Shown here: piece after piece, positions 16,378 through 25,495 of the stretch
How the letters are laid out: each line of letters opens with the position of its first letter
Numbering within the stretch: the first letter of the stretch is position 1
Notes under the pieces: generated by a model
Database searches by the model: none
Seen by the model: only the letters and a program-made list of their open reading frames with translations
What the model was told of the DNA's origin: nothing
Position numbers and translations under genes: made by a program
Source of the DNA: Paractinoplanes deccanensis
GTDB taxonomy: Bacteria > Actinomycetota > Actinomycetes > Mycobacteriales > Micromonosporaceae
Direction: 5' to 3'
Assembly: GCF_016862115.1 (NCBI RefSeq)
Contig: NZ_BOMI01000118.1
Coordinates: forward strand, 1-64,000
DNA length: 64,000 nucleotides

Positions 16378-18030
16378 ATGCGCCGTCCGTCCCCCCTTCT
16401 GCTCTCCGCCGTGCTCGTGGCGGCGTCCGCTTTCGCCGCCACCGCCCCGCCCTCCGGAGGGCCGGCCGACCTGCGAGCCCTGACCCCAAGAATCGACTGC
16501 GCGGCCGTACGAGGTGTCGACCTGAGCCGTGCCACCGACGCCCCCGTCACCATCGCGTCCGCGACCGTCGTCACCGCCGGCACGCCCGCGCCCTACTGCG
16601 AGGTGCGCGGCACGATCGCCCCGGCCGACACGTTCGTCGTCCGCCTGCCCACCGAGGGCTGGACCCAGCGCTACGTGCAGACCGGCTGCGGCGGCCTCTG
16701 CGGCAACGCGACCATCAACTACGGCCAGGCCGCCGGCTGCGAGCCGGTCACCGACGGCGCGGTCGCCAGCGCCACCACCGACATGGGCCACCAGGGCCGC
16801 AACGACGGCTCGTGGGCGGCGAACAACCCGCAGGCGCAGATCGACTTCGCGTACCGCGGCGTGCATGTCACCGCGCAGACGGCCAAGGCGCTCATCAAAG
16901 CCTTCTACGGCAAGGCGCCGCGCTACTCGTACTTCACCGGCTGCTCCGACGGCGGCCGCGAGGCCCTGATGGCGGCCCAGCGCTACCCGGACGACTTCGA
17001 CGGCATCGCGGCCGGCGCGCCCGCGAGCAACATGGCCGTGCAGAACACCTTCCACCACGCCTGGAACGTGCTCGCCAACAAGGACGCGAACGGCAACTAC
17101 ATCCTGCTGGCCAACAAGTTGCCGCTCGTTCACACCGCCGTCCTGGCCGCCTGCGACACGATCGACGGCTTGCGGGACGGCCTCATCGACGACCCGAGGC
17201 TGTGCCGCTTCAACCCGTCGACGCTGACCTGCAAGGCCGGCCAGGACCCGTCCACCTGCCTCTCAGCGGCCGAGGCGGCGGTGGTGCGCAAGCTGCACGA
17301 CGGTGCTGTCACGTCGTCGGGCGCGCGGCTCGAGCCGTACATCTCGCACGAATGGGGTTCCGAGCTCGAATGGACCCTGTTCATCCCGGCCGCGCAGGGC
17401 CAGACGGTGGCAAGCGAGAACTTCGCCCTGTCGTACCTGCGGTACCTGGCGCAGCCGAACAACCCGCGCCCCACGTACCAGCTGAGCGATCTTCGTCTGA
17501 CGGTCGAGTCGTTCTGGAAGACCGTGATGCCGTCCTCGTCGTACATGGCAGCCCTGGACCCTGACCTGAACGCCTTCAAACGCGGCGGCGGCAAGCTGAT
17601 CCTCTGGCACGGCTGGAACGACCAGCACATCTCCCCGCAGGGCACGCTCATCTACTACGACGCCCTGCGAAGGTCCGTCGGCAACGCCGACAGCTTCGCC
17701 AAGCTCTACCTGTTCCCCGGCATGGCCCACTGCGGCGGCGGCGAGGGCCCGAACAGCTTCGACGTCCTCACCCCCGTCATGTCCTGGGTGGAGACCGGCA
17801 AGCAGCCCGGCCGCATCGTGGCCACCAGCGCCGCCCGCACCCGCCCGGTCTTCCCGTACCCGGCCGTGGCCCGCTACGACGGCACCGGCAGCACCGACGA
17901 CGCCTCGAACTTCGTCGCCTACACCCCGCGCAACCCCGTCCGCACCGACGCCGATTGGGTGGGCAAGGGCCTCTATTCGTCGCAGTACCAGACCTGGCCC
18001 CGAGCCGTGAACGGCAAGCTGGTCCTCTGA
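16378..18030 (+). CDS. Secreted tannase / feruloyl esterase family hydrolase
   Basis: A 550-residue exported esterase. A Sec signal (PSPLLLSAVLVAASAFAATA) covers about residues 4-23. The nucleophile motif is GCSDGGR with S190 and the preceding C189. The catalytic Asp is in HGWNDQHIS and His in FPGMAHCGGGEG, followed directly by Cys, so the family's CS-D-HC disulfide-linked triad is complete. It should hydrolyse gallate or hydroxycinnamate esters outside the cell. It starts eight bases after the hydratase stop, in the same operon, so it plausibly supplies the aromatic acid that the upstream enzymes degrade. The ester substrate itself is not established. Confidence 0.92.
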   Translation: MRRPSPLLLSAVLVAASAFAATAPPSGGPADLRALTPRIDCAAVRGVDLSRATDAPVTIASATVVTAGTPAPYCEVRGTIAPADTFVVRLPTEGWTQRYVQTGCGGLCGNATINYGQAAGCEPVTDGAVASATTDMGHQGRNDGSWAANNPQAQIDFAYRGVHVTAQTAKALIKAFYGKAPRYSYFTGCSDGGREALMAAQRYPDDFDGIAAGAPASNMAVQNTFHHAWNVLANKDANGNYILLANKLPLVHTAVLAACDTIDGLRDGLIDDPRLCRFNPSTLTCKAGQDPSTCLSAAEAAVVRKLHDGAVTSSGARLEPYISHEWGSELEWTLFIPAAQGQTVASENFALSYLRYLAQPNNPRPTYQLSDLRLTVESFWKTVMPSSSYMAALDPDLNAFKRGGGKLILWHGWNDQHISPQGTLIYYDALRRSVGNADSFAKLYLFPGMAHCGGGEGPNSFDVLTPVMSWVETGKQPGRIVATSAARTRPVFPYPAVARYDGTGSTDDASNFVAYTPRNPVRTDADWVGKGLYSSQYQTWPRAVNGKLVL

Positions 18031-18140
18031 CGTTGCCGCCGGCGGTCGCCCTCGCGGCCGCCGGCGTAGCCGGGGTGGGCCGTTCGTCCGGACCGGCTTG
18101 CGGCCTGACCCTCGAGCCGGAAGCCGGTATGGTCGGGGCC

Positions 18141-18542
18141 ATGTCGGGCCCCGGAGACGTGCCACCGGAAATCCTCGACCGGCTGCGGGCGATCTGCGGG
18201 CGGCTCCCCGAGGCTTATGAGGAACCGGCCTGGATCGGCGTGCGCTGGCGGATCCGCAAGCGCACGATCGCCCACGTCTACATCCCCGATGCGGACCGCT
18301 TCTCCGTCTACGCCCCGTACCTGGTCGACGGCGAGGCGCCGACCGTGATGACCTTCCGCGTGCCCCTCGACGACCTGCTCGGCCTGACCGCCGGCGGCTT
18401 CCCGTTCTTCCGCGCGGGGTGGGGCCACAACGTCGCGGCCGTCGTCCTCGGCGACCACACCGACTGGACGGAGATCGCCGAACTGGTCACCGACAGCTAC
18501 TGCGAGATGGCCCCGAAGTTCCTGGCCGCCCGCGTCACGTAA
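18141..18542 (+). CDS. MmcQ/YjbR-like small protein
   Basis: A 133-residue protein with the YjbR/MmcQ fold pattern: an N-terminal helix EILDRLRAICGRLPEAYEE, the WIGVRWRIRKRTIAHVYI strand pair, and a closing WTEIAELVTDSYCEMAPKFLAA helix. Family members are predicted DNA-binding (CyaY-like fold) proteins of unknown role. Another in-frame ATG lies 12 bases upstream; the later one gives the usual family start. It is about 110 bases after the tannase gene and probably not part of that operon. Confidence 0.8.
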   Translation: MSGPGDVPPEILDRLRAICGRLPEAYEEPAWIGVRWRIRKRTIAHVYIPDADRFSVYAPYLVDGEAPTVMTFRVPLDDLLGLTAGGFPFFRAGWGHNVAAVVLGDHTDWTEIAELVTDSYCEMAPKFLAARVT

Positions 18543-18591
18543 GGCCTCCGCGGGCACCATACCGATCCGCGCGGCGGCGTACCCTCAGTCT

Positions 18592-18840
18592 GTGCGGAAG
18601 CCGTTCCTCCTCGCGCTGACTCCCGCTGACACGCGCTACGTCGAGGCGGTGCGCGCCGATCGCCCTGTGCCGCTCCGCGAGATCGTCGGGCACGCCGTAC
18701 CCGGTGACGGGCGTCCCGCCCTGTGCGGCGCCGATGTCACGCGGGCGGCGCCGAGAACCAGCTTCTGGGACGACTTCCTCGACGAGCAGTGGGGACCGAT
18801 CCGCCTGTGCCTGCCCTGCCGTTCCGCCGCCTCGCCTTGA
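18592..18840 (+). CDS. Small cysteine-containing hypothetical protein
   Basis: An 82-residue GTG-started protein of unrecognised family. It has an N-terminal hydrophobic patch (PFLLALTP), a central ALCGAD cysteine and a C-terminal LCLPC pair, which could together bind zinc. The TGA stop falls inside the first unit of a 26-base tandem repeat, so the C-terminus may have been altered by repeat expansion. Confidence 0.5.
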   Translation: MRKPFLLALTPADTRYVEAVRADRPVPLREIVGHAVPGDGRPALCGADVTRAAPRTSFWDDFLDEQWGPIRLCLPCRSAASP

Positions 18841-18951
18841 TCGGCCGCGTCGCCGCCTCGCCTTGATCGGCCGCGTCGCCGCCTCGCCTTGCCCTGCCGT
18901 TCCACCGCCTCGCCTTGATCGTCCGCGCCGCCGCCTTGCCCTGATCGTCCG
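18825..18951. repeat. Imperfect 26-bp tandem repeat
   Basis: Roughly five units with the core CCGCCTCGCCTTGATCG follow one another between the small gene and the MFS gene. The first two units are nearly identical; the later ones carry substitutions such as GCCCTGCCGT for GATCGGCCGC. No protein is encoded across it. Slippage-type expansion is the simple explanation. Confidence 0.7.
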
Positions 18952-19013
18952 GTTCGCCCACCTCGGCGCGAAAATGGCGCGACATCGGTCGATCGGGCCC
19001 GGAGACTGTCCGA

Positions 19014-20378
19014 GTGATCGCCGCCGCTGTCCTCCGCCACATGCGTCCCCCGTCACCCCTGGCCGGACGGCTCTCCGCCCAGTCTTTGCTGTTCGCCCTC
19101 GGCGAGGGCGCCTTCATGACGGGCTCGGCGGTCTTCTTCACCCAGATCGTCGGCCTGTCCGCCGCCCAGGTCGGACTGGGCCTGACCTGCGCGGGCATCG
19201 CCGCGTTCCTGGCCGCGCTGCCGATGGGCAAGCTGGTCGACCGCTTCGGCCCGAAGAGGATGTGGGCCGTCAGCGCCGCCGGTCAGGCGGCGATGTTCGC
19301 GGTCTGGCCCCTCATCACCGACTTCCGCGGCTACGTCGCGATGGCCATCGTCATGGAAGTCCTCGGCGCCCTGGGCGGCGCCGCGCACGGCGCCTACACG
19401 ATCGACGTCCTGCCGCCCGGCGAGCGCGTGAAGTCGCGGGCCTACATGTACTCCGCGCTCAACCTAGGCTTCACTTTGGGCTCCCTCGTCGGCGGCGTCG
19501 CGCTGGCCTTCCACTCCAACGACGTCCTGCACGCGCTGCCCTGGTTCACCGCCGCGGCCTTCCTGGTGAACGCCACCGCCATCAGCCGGTTGCCCCGGGC
19601 CAGGCACGACGAGCGCACGCCGTCGGAACGCAAGGTGAAGGTGCCCGGCCCCGGCCCGCTGCGCAACCCCGGCTGGCTTCTCACCACCTTCTTCGAAGGG
19701 GTCTTCTGGACCAACCAGGTGCTGCTCAACGTCGTGATCCCGCTGTGGCTCGTCGAGCAGACGGACGCGCCCCGGGTGCTGCTGGCCTTCCTGTTCGGCA
19801 CCAACACGGTGATGTGCATCTTCCTGCCCATGGTGGCGGCCCGCGGAGTCACCGGCATACCCACAGCGCTGCGCGCGGTCCGGGTGTCATCAACCTTCTT
19901 CGTGATCTCCTGCCTGATCACGATGGTCACCCACGACACCGTCGGCTGGGTCACCATCGCCCTGGTCTGGCTGGGCCACGTCACCGTGACCGGGGCGGAG
20001 CTCTACCTCTCGGCGGCAGGCTGGACGTTCGAGGCCGAGCTGATGGACCCCCGCCAGCGGGGCGCCTACCAGGGAGCGGCCAACCTGACGGGCACTCTCG
20101 GCAAGGTGTGGGCGCCGGCGGTGTTCACCTTCCTCGCGATGAATTGGGGCGCCGCCGGCTGGCTGGTGATCGCGAGCATCATCGTGGTCGCCACCATCGC
20201 GATCCACCCGTCAACCCGCATGGCGAGGCGCTTCCTGGAGAAGCATGTCCCGCCGGAAGTATTGAACGACGCCCGCGCCTCCGGCCCAGAAGAGGCCGAC
20301 CTCGTCGATGTTCCGTCGCTCAGCGCAGTCGACGCTCCGGTGCCGGAACGGACCGTCCGCCCCGATCAGCCGACGTAG
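19014..20378 (+). CDS. MFS transporter
   Basis: A 454-residue major-facilitator permease with about 12 hydrophobic spans. The motif-A loop between helices 2 and 3 reads MGKLVDRFGPKRMW, close to the G-x-L-a-D-r-x-G-x-k-r consensus. The GALGGAAHGAYTIDVLPPGERVKSRAYM segment resembles actinobacterial drug-efflux MFS proteins. The C-terminal 50 residues are hydrophilic and acidic. An exporter is likelier than an importer because no catabolic gene is linked, but no substrate can be named. It is the last gene before the CRISPR island. Confidence 0.9.
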   Translation: MIAAAVLRHMRPPSPLAGRLSAQSLLFALGEGAFMTGSAVFFTQIVGLSAAQVGLGLTCAGIAAFLAALPMGKLVDRFGPKRMWAVSAAGQAAMFAVWPLITDFRGYVAMAIVMEVLGALGGAAHGAYTIDVLPPGERVKSRAYMYSALNLGFTLGSLVGGVALAFHSNDVLHALPWFTAAAFLVNATAISRLPRARHDERTPSERKVKVPGPGPLRNPGWLLTTFFEGVFWTNQVLLNVVIPLWLVEQTDAPRVLLAFLFGTNTVMCIFLPMVAARGVTGIPTALRAVRVSSTFFVISCLITMVTHDTVGWVTIALVWLGHVTVTGAELYLSAAGWTFEAELMDPRQRGAYQGAANLTGTLGKVWAPAVFTFLAMNWGAAGWLVIASIIVVATIAIHPSTRMARRFLEKHVPPEVLNDARASGPEEADLVDVPSLSAVDAPVPERTVRPDQPT

Positions 20379-20802
20379 CCTGCCGTCCCCGAGTCGACAG
20401 AACGTGCCGGGTGTCGCACTGGGCGACCCGGCAATGCGGTGTTCCGTGCGGGGAGAAGCGCAGCCGCGACGGCCCCGAGACTGACCGCCCCGTGCCCTCC
20501 GCCGTGACGTGGGGTCAGATGATCACTCCCGGATCAGCGAAGTGGTCCAGGCGGGACTCGAACCCGCGGCTGAGTTCGTCCGGCGGCCGCGGCCGCACGA
20601 CGTGACTTTACTGGGACCGACCAAGTCATTACCGATACGGCGCTCATCGGATCACCTGCGTGCGCGGGACAAGTCAGTGCCGTGTTGATGGCAGCGCGCC
20701 CTGCTGATTCCCTTCGCTTGCGCGACGATCGGAGTCGGCCGCCGGGCTTGCGTCTCCCGCGAGGAACAAATGCATGCGCCCTTGCGAACTATCGGATGGT
20801 AC
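20379..20802. other. Intergenic stretch before CRISPR array 1
   Basis: No convincing protein gene is present in these 424 bases. Short open frames here have poor codon structure and overlap repeat-derived sequence. The one structured element is a tRNA-like sequence at 20543-20618. The right half (20640-20802) is plain sequence leading into the oldest, most degenerate CRISPR repeats. Confidence 0.7.
20543..20618 (-). other. tRNA-like sequence (degenerate tRNA or attachment-site remnant)
   Basis: On the minus strand the 3' part is a canonical T-arm, GCGGG-TTCGAGT-CCCGC, followed by the acceptor-like CTGGACC-A. Seventy-six bases upstream of that end is GGTCCCAG, which would pair with CTGGACC apart from one extra C. 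The middle part lacks a normal anticodon arm with U33, so this is not a functional tRNA by eye. A tRNA 3' end left by integration of a mobile element is a reasonable reading, as it sits at the border of the CRISPR island. Confidence 0.45.
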
Positions 20803-23800
20803 GGAACGCCCCCCGCGTGCGCGGGGAGCAGTCGCGCAGGCGTACGGCACGACCAACGCCGAAGGAACACCCCCGGGTGTGCGGGGAGCAGATTTGCCGG
20901 AAGACCGGCGACTTGAGTGCGGCCGGAACACCCCCGCGTGCGCGGGGAACAGTCGTACGCCTTGAACATTGCGGCGCGGTTCCGCGGAACATCCCCGCGT
21001 GCGAGAGGAAGAGGTCAAGCAGATGGTCCGCGACGTCGAGTGGTTGGGAACACCCTGCGTGCGCGGGGAGGAGTACCTACACCGAAAGCATCAACAGCTG
21101 GCGCTCGGACACCCTCGCGTGCGCGGGAAGAGGGCATAATGACCTACGAGACCGACACCAAACGCTGGAACACCCCCGCGTGCGCGCGGAAGAGGTCGCC
21201 GGGCGCCGCTACCGGATCGAGTACGTCGGAACACCCCCGCGTGCGTGGGGAAGAGACGACCATCGCTCCCGTGCAGAACCAGGTGTGGGGGAACACCCCC
21301 GGGCGCGCGGCCTCTTCCCCGCGCACGCGGGGGTGTTCCGGCTCACGGTTCAAACGCCACGACCGGCGGCGCCTCTTCCCCGAGATCAACTTCGTTGGCG
21401 GGGACGAGCGTCGGAACACCCCCGGGAAGAGTTCCACTACCAGGGTTCGAACGCCGGGGACACGGGAACACCCCCGCGTGCGCGGGGAAGAGGGGTGTGA
21501 CGCCCCGTATCCGATCTTGCAGGACGGAACATCCCGCGTGCGTGGGGAAGAGGTCGGCCGCTACGGCGGCAAGCTCGACGTCAGCGGAACACCCCCGCGT
21601 GGGCGGGGAAGAGGCTCGCCGAGTAGGGAGGTGAGGCGGCCGGCCTGGGAACACCCCCGCGTGCGCGGGGAAGAGGGTGGTTACACCTGGGCTACACAGG
21701 GCTTCGAGGGAACACCCCCGCGTGCGCGGGGAAGAGGCGATGCCCGACTCGGCCACCTACACCGCGATCGGAACACCCCCGCGTGCGCGGGGAAGAGGGC
21801 GGCGGCTCGACCGCGACCGGCTCTGGCCAGGGAACACCCCCGCGTGCGCGGGGAAGAGCCCGCCGAAGCGCGTGTGGTTGGTGGTCACTTCGGAACACCC
21901 CCGCGTGCGCGGGGAAGAGACGGCCTCGTTCTGCACGTACCAGGTCGGCTGTGGAACACCCGCGCGCGCGGGGAAGAGCGATCCTCGCCGAGGGCGATGT
22001 GGTGGGCATCCGGAACACCCCCGCGTGCGCGGGAAGAGGTCCTGGCAAGACCAAGAGTGCGGGGAGCACAGGGAACACCCCCGCGTGCGCGGGGAAGAGG
22101 ACCAACGTCGAGGTGACGGTGGACGGCGGCGCGGGAACACCCCCGCGTGCGCGGGGAAGAGGATCTCTGGGTCCGGGTGCGGGACGGCACCGTGGGAACA
22201 CCCCCGCGTGCGCGGGGAAGAGGTTTCCGGATCATGCCGACCGAGCAGTTCCTCCGGGAACACCCCCGCATGCGCGGGGAAGAGTTTTCCCCACACTCCA
22301 TCGCGAGGAGAGCACCCGGAACACCCCCGCGTGCGCGGGGAAGAGCTGCCTCGCCACCGGCCGACAGCGGTTGCCCCAGGAACACCCCCGCGTGCGCGGG
22401 GAAGAGGGCAACTCGATCTCCGTCCCGAACCTGCCCAAGGGAACACCCCCGCGTGCGCGGGGAAGAGGGCCGACGGGATGCGCCGGCCGGACTCCGGCAC
22501 GGAACACCCCCGCGTGCGCGGGGAAGAGGGCGCTCCACCCGGCGCCGTCAGACTGCGCGACCGGAACACCCCCGCGTGCGCGGGGAAGAGCAGCGTCGCG
22601 ACGCGGCGATTCTCTACGTCTTCGGAACACCCCCGCGTGCGCGGGGAAGAGCAGGCCCAGCTGCGCGAGTGCCGCCTGTACCGGGGAACACCCCCGCGTG
22701 CGCGGGGAAGAGTGCAGATCCGCCCACGCGTCGGCGGGCGGATCGGGAACACCCCCGCGTGCGCGGGGAAGAGTGCCGCGTTCATCGCCGGCAGCCTCGA
22801 AGGAAAGGAACACCCCCGCGTGCGCGGGGAAGAGGCTGATCCGCTGGTTCAGCAGCCGGTACGCCTCGGAACACCCCCGCGTGCGCGGGGAAGAGCGGAC
22901 CACGCTCGGCGTGCCCTACACGGTCGACGGAACACCCCCGCGTGCGCGGGGAAGAGGGCTGCGGCGGGGCCGAGGGTGGTGGCGGCCCGGGAACACCCCC
23001 GCGTGCGCGGGGAAGAGAGGCTCGCACCGGTGGGCGCGCGGCCTGCCCGGGGAACACCCCCGCGTGCGCGGGGAAGAGCCGGATGCGACGGGCCGGGCGA
23101 ACGGCTCCAACGGAACACCCCCGCGTGCGCGGGGAAGAGGACCGGCACCGGCGCGCTCGGCTGATCGGAGGCGGAACACCCCCGCGTGCGCGGGGAAGAG
23201 TGCTGCGCCGTCGTCGTGCGCAACGGCATCGAATTCCGGAACACCCCCGCGTGCGCGGGGAAGAGGGGGTCTTCTGGTCGGTCATGGCGGGGTCTCCGGG
23301 AACACCCCCGCGTGCGCGGGGAAGAGAATCATTGCCTCAAGGGCTTTGTGCGCGTAACCGGAACACCCCCGCGTGCGCGGGGAAGAGGTCTTCCCATAGA
23401 GCTGGGCGGTGGCGAACCTGGGAACACCCCCGCGTGCGCGGGGAAGAGATCCGCTCGTCGTTCCACGGCCCCAGCTCGACCGGAACACCCCCGCGTGCGC
23501 GGGGAAGAGTCAAGTGTTTGCCGTGAGCGACATGCTGGATGCGGAACACCCCCGCGTGCGCGGGGAAGAGTGTCACTCGACTTCACCCAGGCCACCAAAC
23601 CCCGGAACACCCCCGCGTGCGCGGGGAAGAGTCCATCTCGTACGTCCAGACGCGCTCCTGGACCGGAACACCCCCGCGTGCGCGGGGAAGAGTACCAGCG
23701 GTTCATCGACCAGGGCATCGCCTCGGGAACACCCCCGCGTGTGCGGGGAAGAGGAAACGAGCGTCCTCGACAAGATCGCTTACCCGGGAACACCCCCGCG

Positions 23801-24120
23801 TGCGCGGGGAAGAGGTCGTGCATCGGGCCTTCGAGGTACTTGGCCTGCGGAACACCCCCGCGTGCGCGGGGAAGAGGCCGTCACCACCTGAGACCGGGCC
23901 GCCGGGTCAGGAACACCCCCGCGTGCGCGGGGAAGAGCCCTTCGAGCTGTCCGCGGAGCCGGGGATCTCGGGAACACCCCCGCGTGCGCGGGGAAGAGGC
24001 AGCGGGTGGAGTCCCACAGGTGCGCGTACGGGGAACACCCCCGCGTGCGCGGGGAAGAGTAGCCGTAGGCCTTGGCGATGCGGTCCTGCCAGGGAACACC
24101 CCCGCGTGCGCGGGGAAGAG
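20803..24120 (-). CRISPR. CRISPR array 1 (type I-E repeats, about 53 direct copies)
   Basis: A 28-bp repeat recurs every 60-62 bases with spacers of about 32-34 bases. On the plus strand it begins GGAACACCCCC and ends GGGGAAGAG around a GCGTGCGC core; the crRNA-sense repeat therefore begins CTCTTCCCC and ends GGTGTTCC, the type I-E layout. The leader and the cas2 gene lie at the right end, so transcription and new spacer entry run from right to left. Repeats are almost identical from 21648 to 24120 and become degenerate towards 20803, as expected for the oldest end. The first two copies end GGGGAGCAG rather than GGGGAAGAG. One spacer (23201-23237) is 37 bases long. Confidence 0.97.
21290..21431. 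repeat. Fold-back rearrangement inside CRISPR array 1
   Basis: A truncated forward repeat at 21290 runs straight into a full repeat in the opposite orientation at 21312-21339. A half repeat in that same opposite orientation begins at 21373, exactly 61 bases on. The next forward repeat, at 21413-21431, lacks about nine bases of its core. Outer GGAACACCCCC and GGGGGTGTTCC can pair as a large hairpin. This is an inverted unit with deleted junction repeats. Confidence 0.85.
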
Positions 24121-24170
24121 ACTTGTTGACCTGTAGGTTTTAAGATCAAGAGTGCGGATTTTGTTCACTC
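24121..24170 (-). promoter_or_regulatory. Leader of CRISPR array 1
   Basis: An AT-richer segment between the last repeat and cas2. In the transcription sense it contains AGTGAACAAAA, TTGATCTT and CAGGTCAA, the last beginning 13 bases before the first repeat. The same three blocks with identical spacing precede array 2, which identifies this as the functional leader (promoter plus adaptation-complex recognition sites). Confidence 0.85.
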
Positions 24171-24188
24171 CTGTTGCCCTGGCATGGC

Positions 24189-24545
24189 CTATGACGGCCT
24201 GCCGCGGCGGCCGAAGCGGCGACGCTCGGCGGCTTTGCTCCAGCCGGCTGGCAAAGCCGGGTTGAACGGTGAGTTTCCCGGACGGCGGATCAGTGTCACG
24301 CCGTCCAAATCGACCGGCTCCCAATGATGGTCGTGTACGGCGAAGGAGAGTCGCTGTTCGCCGCGTTTCTGGTACACCAGCAGCGCGCGACCAGGTCCTG
24401 CCATCTCGACCACTCGTGCCCAGAGACGGTCCCGGACGCGTGTGCTGATGTGGCCGACGTAGACGCCTGCGGAGATTTCCAGGAGCCACTGGGTCAGGTG
24501 CCCACGGAGACCCGGTGGGCAGGCAGTGAGGATGATGACGGTCAT
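24189..24545 (-). CDS. cas2: CRISPR-associated protein Cas2 (type I-E)
   Basis: A 118-residue Cas2e. The start MTVIILTACPPGLRGHLTQW and the following ISAGVYVGHISTRVRDRLWARV are characteristic of the I-E branch. Cas2 dimers bridge two Cas1 dimers in the integrase that inserts spacers. The C-terminal basic tail (AAERRRFGRRGR) may contact DNA. Its ATG overlaps the cas1 stop by one base, and the array 1 leader follows within about 20 bases. Confidence 0.95.
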   Translation of the reverse strand: MTVIILTACPPGLRGHLTQWLLEISAGVYVGHISTRVRDRLWARVVEMAGPGRALLVYQKRGEQRLSFAVHDHHWEPVDLDGVTLIRRPGNSPFNPALPAGWSKAAERRRFGRRGRPS

Positions 24546-25495
24546 CAGAAGTCCACGTCGCCGATGTCGGCATAGTTGCGACCGGCGGCGACTTCGAAGC
24601 CTTCATCGTCCCAGAGCCGGACGGCTTCTTCGTCTTCGACCTCGCCAACGCCTTCGGGCCGGAGCAGCAGCATGCGAATATCACGAACGCATCGTTCCAG
24701 CAGGGCGCCGTCGTGTACGTGATCGCGCACTCGGCGGCGCACGTCGGCGCTGATGTCGGTGGAGCCTTCCGCGATCAGATCGAAGGCGATCGGGATGGTG
24801 ATCTCGGCCTTGTAGAGATCGGCGATGTCGTACACGAACGCCCGCTCGTGGCCGGTGTGGACGAATCCAAGGCCGGGAGCCGCGCCCAAGGCCACGATGA
24901 CAGCGTGCACTATCCCGTACAGGCAGGTGTGCGCGGCCGACAGCGCCTGGTTGATCGGGTCACCGGTGGCGAAGTCCGCCTTGTCGTACTCGCGCTGGCT
25001 CCAAGCCACGCTGGTCCGTTTAGCGTTCTCGCGGTAGATCCGGCGTACTCGCGCGCCTTCTTTGCCTCGTAGCTGCTGCATCGAGAGACTGCCGGTGTCT
25101 TCGCCCGGAAAGCGCATCGCATACATAGTGCGGGCCACGGCCAGCCGCCTCATCCGGTTGCTGACCGCAGCCGCTTGGGCGTTCAGCAACCGGCTGGAGG
25201 AGGCCAGGGAACGGCCGTGGGCGTAGTAGCGGACGCCGCGCTCGCCTACCCAGACTGCGGTGGCGCCGTGGTCGGCGAGCAAGGAGATCGCCTGATGGGT
25301 GATGCTGGTGCCGGGTCCGAGCAGCAGCACACCGATAGTGGCGGCGGGGATGTGCACGACGCCGCGGTCGTCGGTCGCTGTGATCGCGTTGCTGTCGCGG
25401 TGGATGACGCTGCGCTCGAGATAGAGGAAACTTATGCGGTCCTCGGCACGGCTCAGGTCGGCGAGTTCGGCAGGCGTCGCCCCGGAGGACTTCAT
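24545..25495 (-). CDS. cas1: CRISPR-associated endonuclease/integrase Cas1 (type I-E)
   Basis: A 316-residue Cas1e. The metal-binding catalytic residues are visible as E146 (LRGKEGARVR), H213 (GLGFVHTGHE) and D223/D226 (FVYDIADLYK). With Cas2 it integrates new spacers at the leader end of the arrays. The length is normal and the active site intact, so adaptation should be possible. The gene overlaps cas6e (four bases) and cas2, consistent with a single polycistronic unit. Confidence 0.97.
   Translation of the reverse strand: MKSSGATPAELADLSRAEDRISFLYLERSVIHRDSNAITATDDRGVVHIPAATIGVLLLGPGTSITHQAISLLADHGATAVWVGERGVRYYAHGRSLASSSRLLNAQAAAVSNRMRRLAVARTMYAMRFPGEDTGSLSMQQLRGKEGARVRRIYRENAKRTSVAWSQREYDKADFATGDPINQALSAAHTCLYGIVHAVIVALGAAPGLGFVHTGHERAFVYDIADLYKAEITIPIAFDLIAEGSTDISADVRRRVRDHVHDGALLERCVRDIRMLLLRPEGVGEVEDEEAVRLWDDEGFEVAAGRNYADIGDVDF

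Noticed and set aside
20543..20618. Functional tRNA gene
   Set aside because: T-arm and acceptor ends are good, but there is no proper D-arm or anticodon loop with U33, so it is listed only as a tRNA-like remnant.
20774..24136. Long open frames on both strands encoding repeating HPRVRGEE, NTPACAGK and GTPPRARGR segments
   Set aside because: These are readings through the CRISPR repeats, which lack stop codons in several frames; the 61-base period and spacer content show the region is an array, not a repeat protein.
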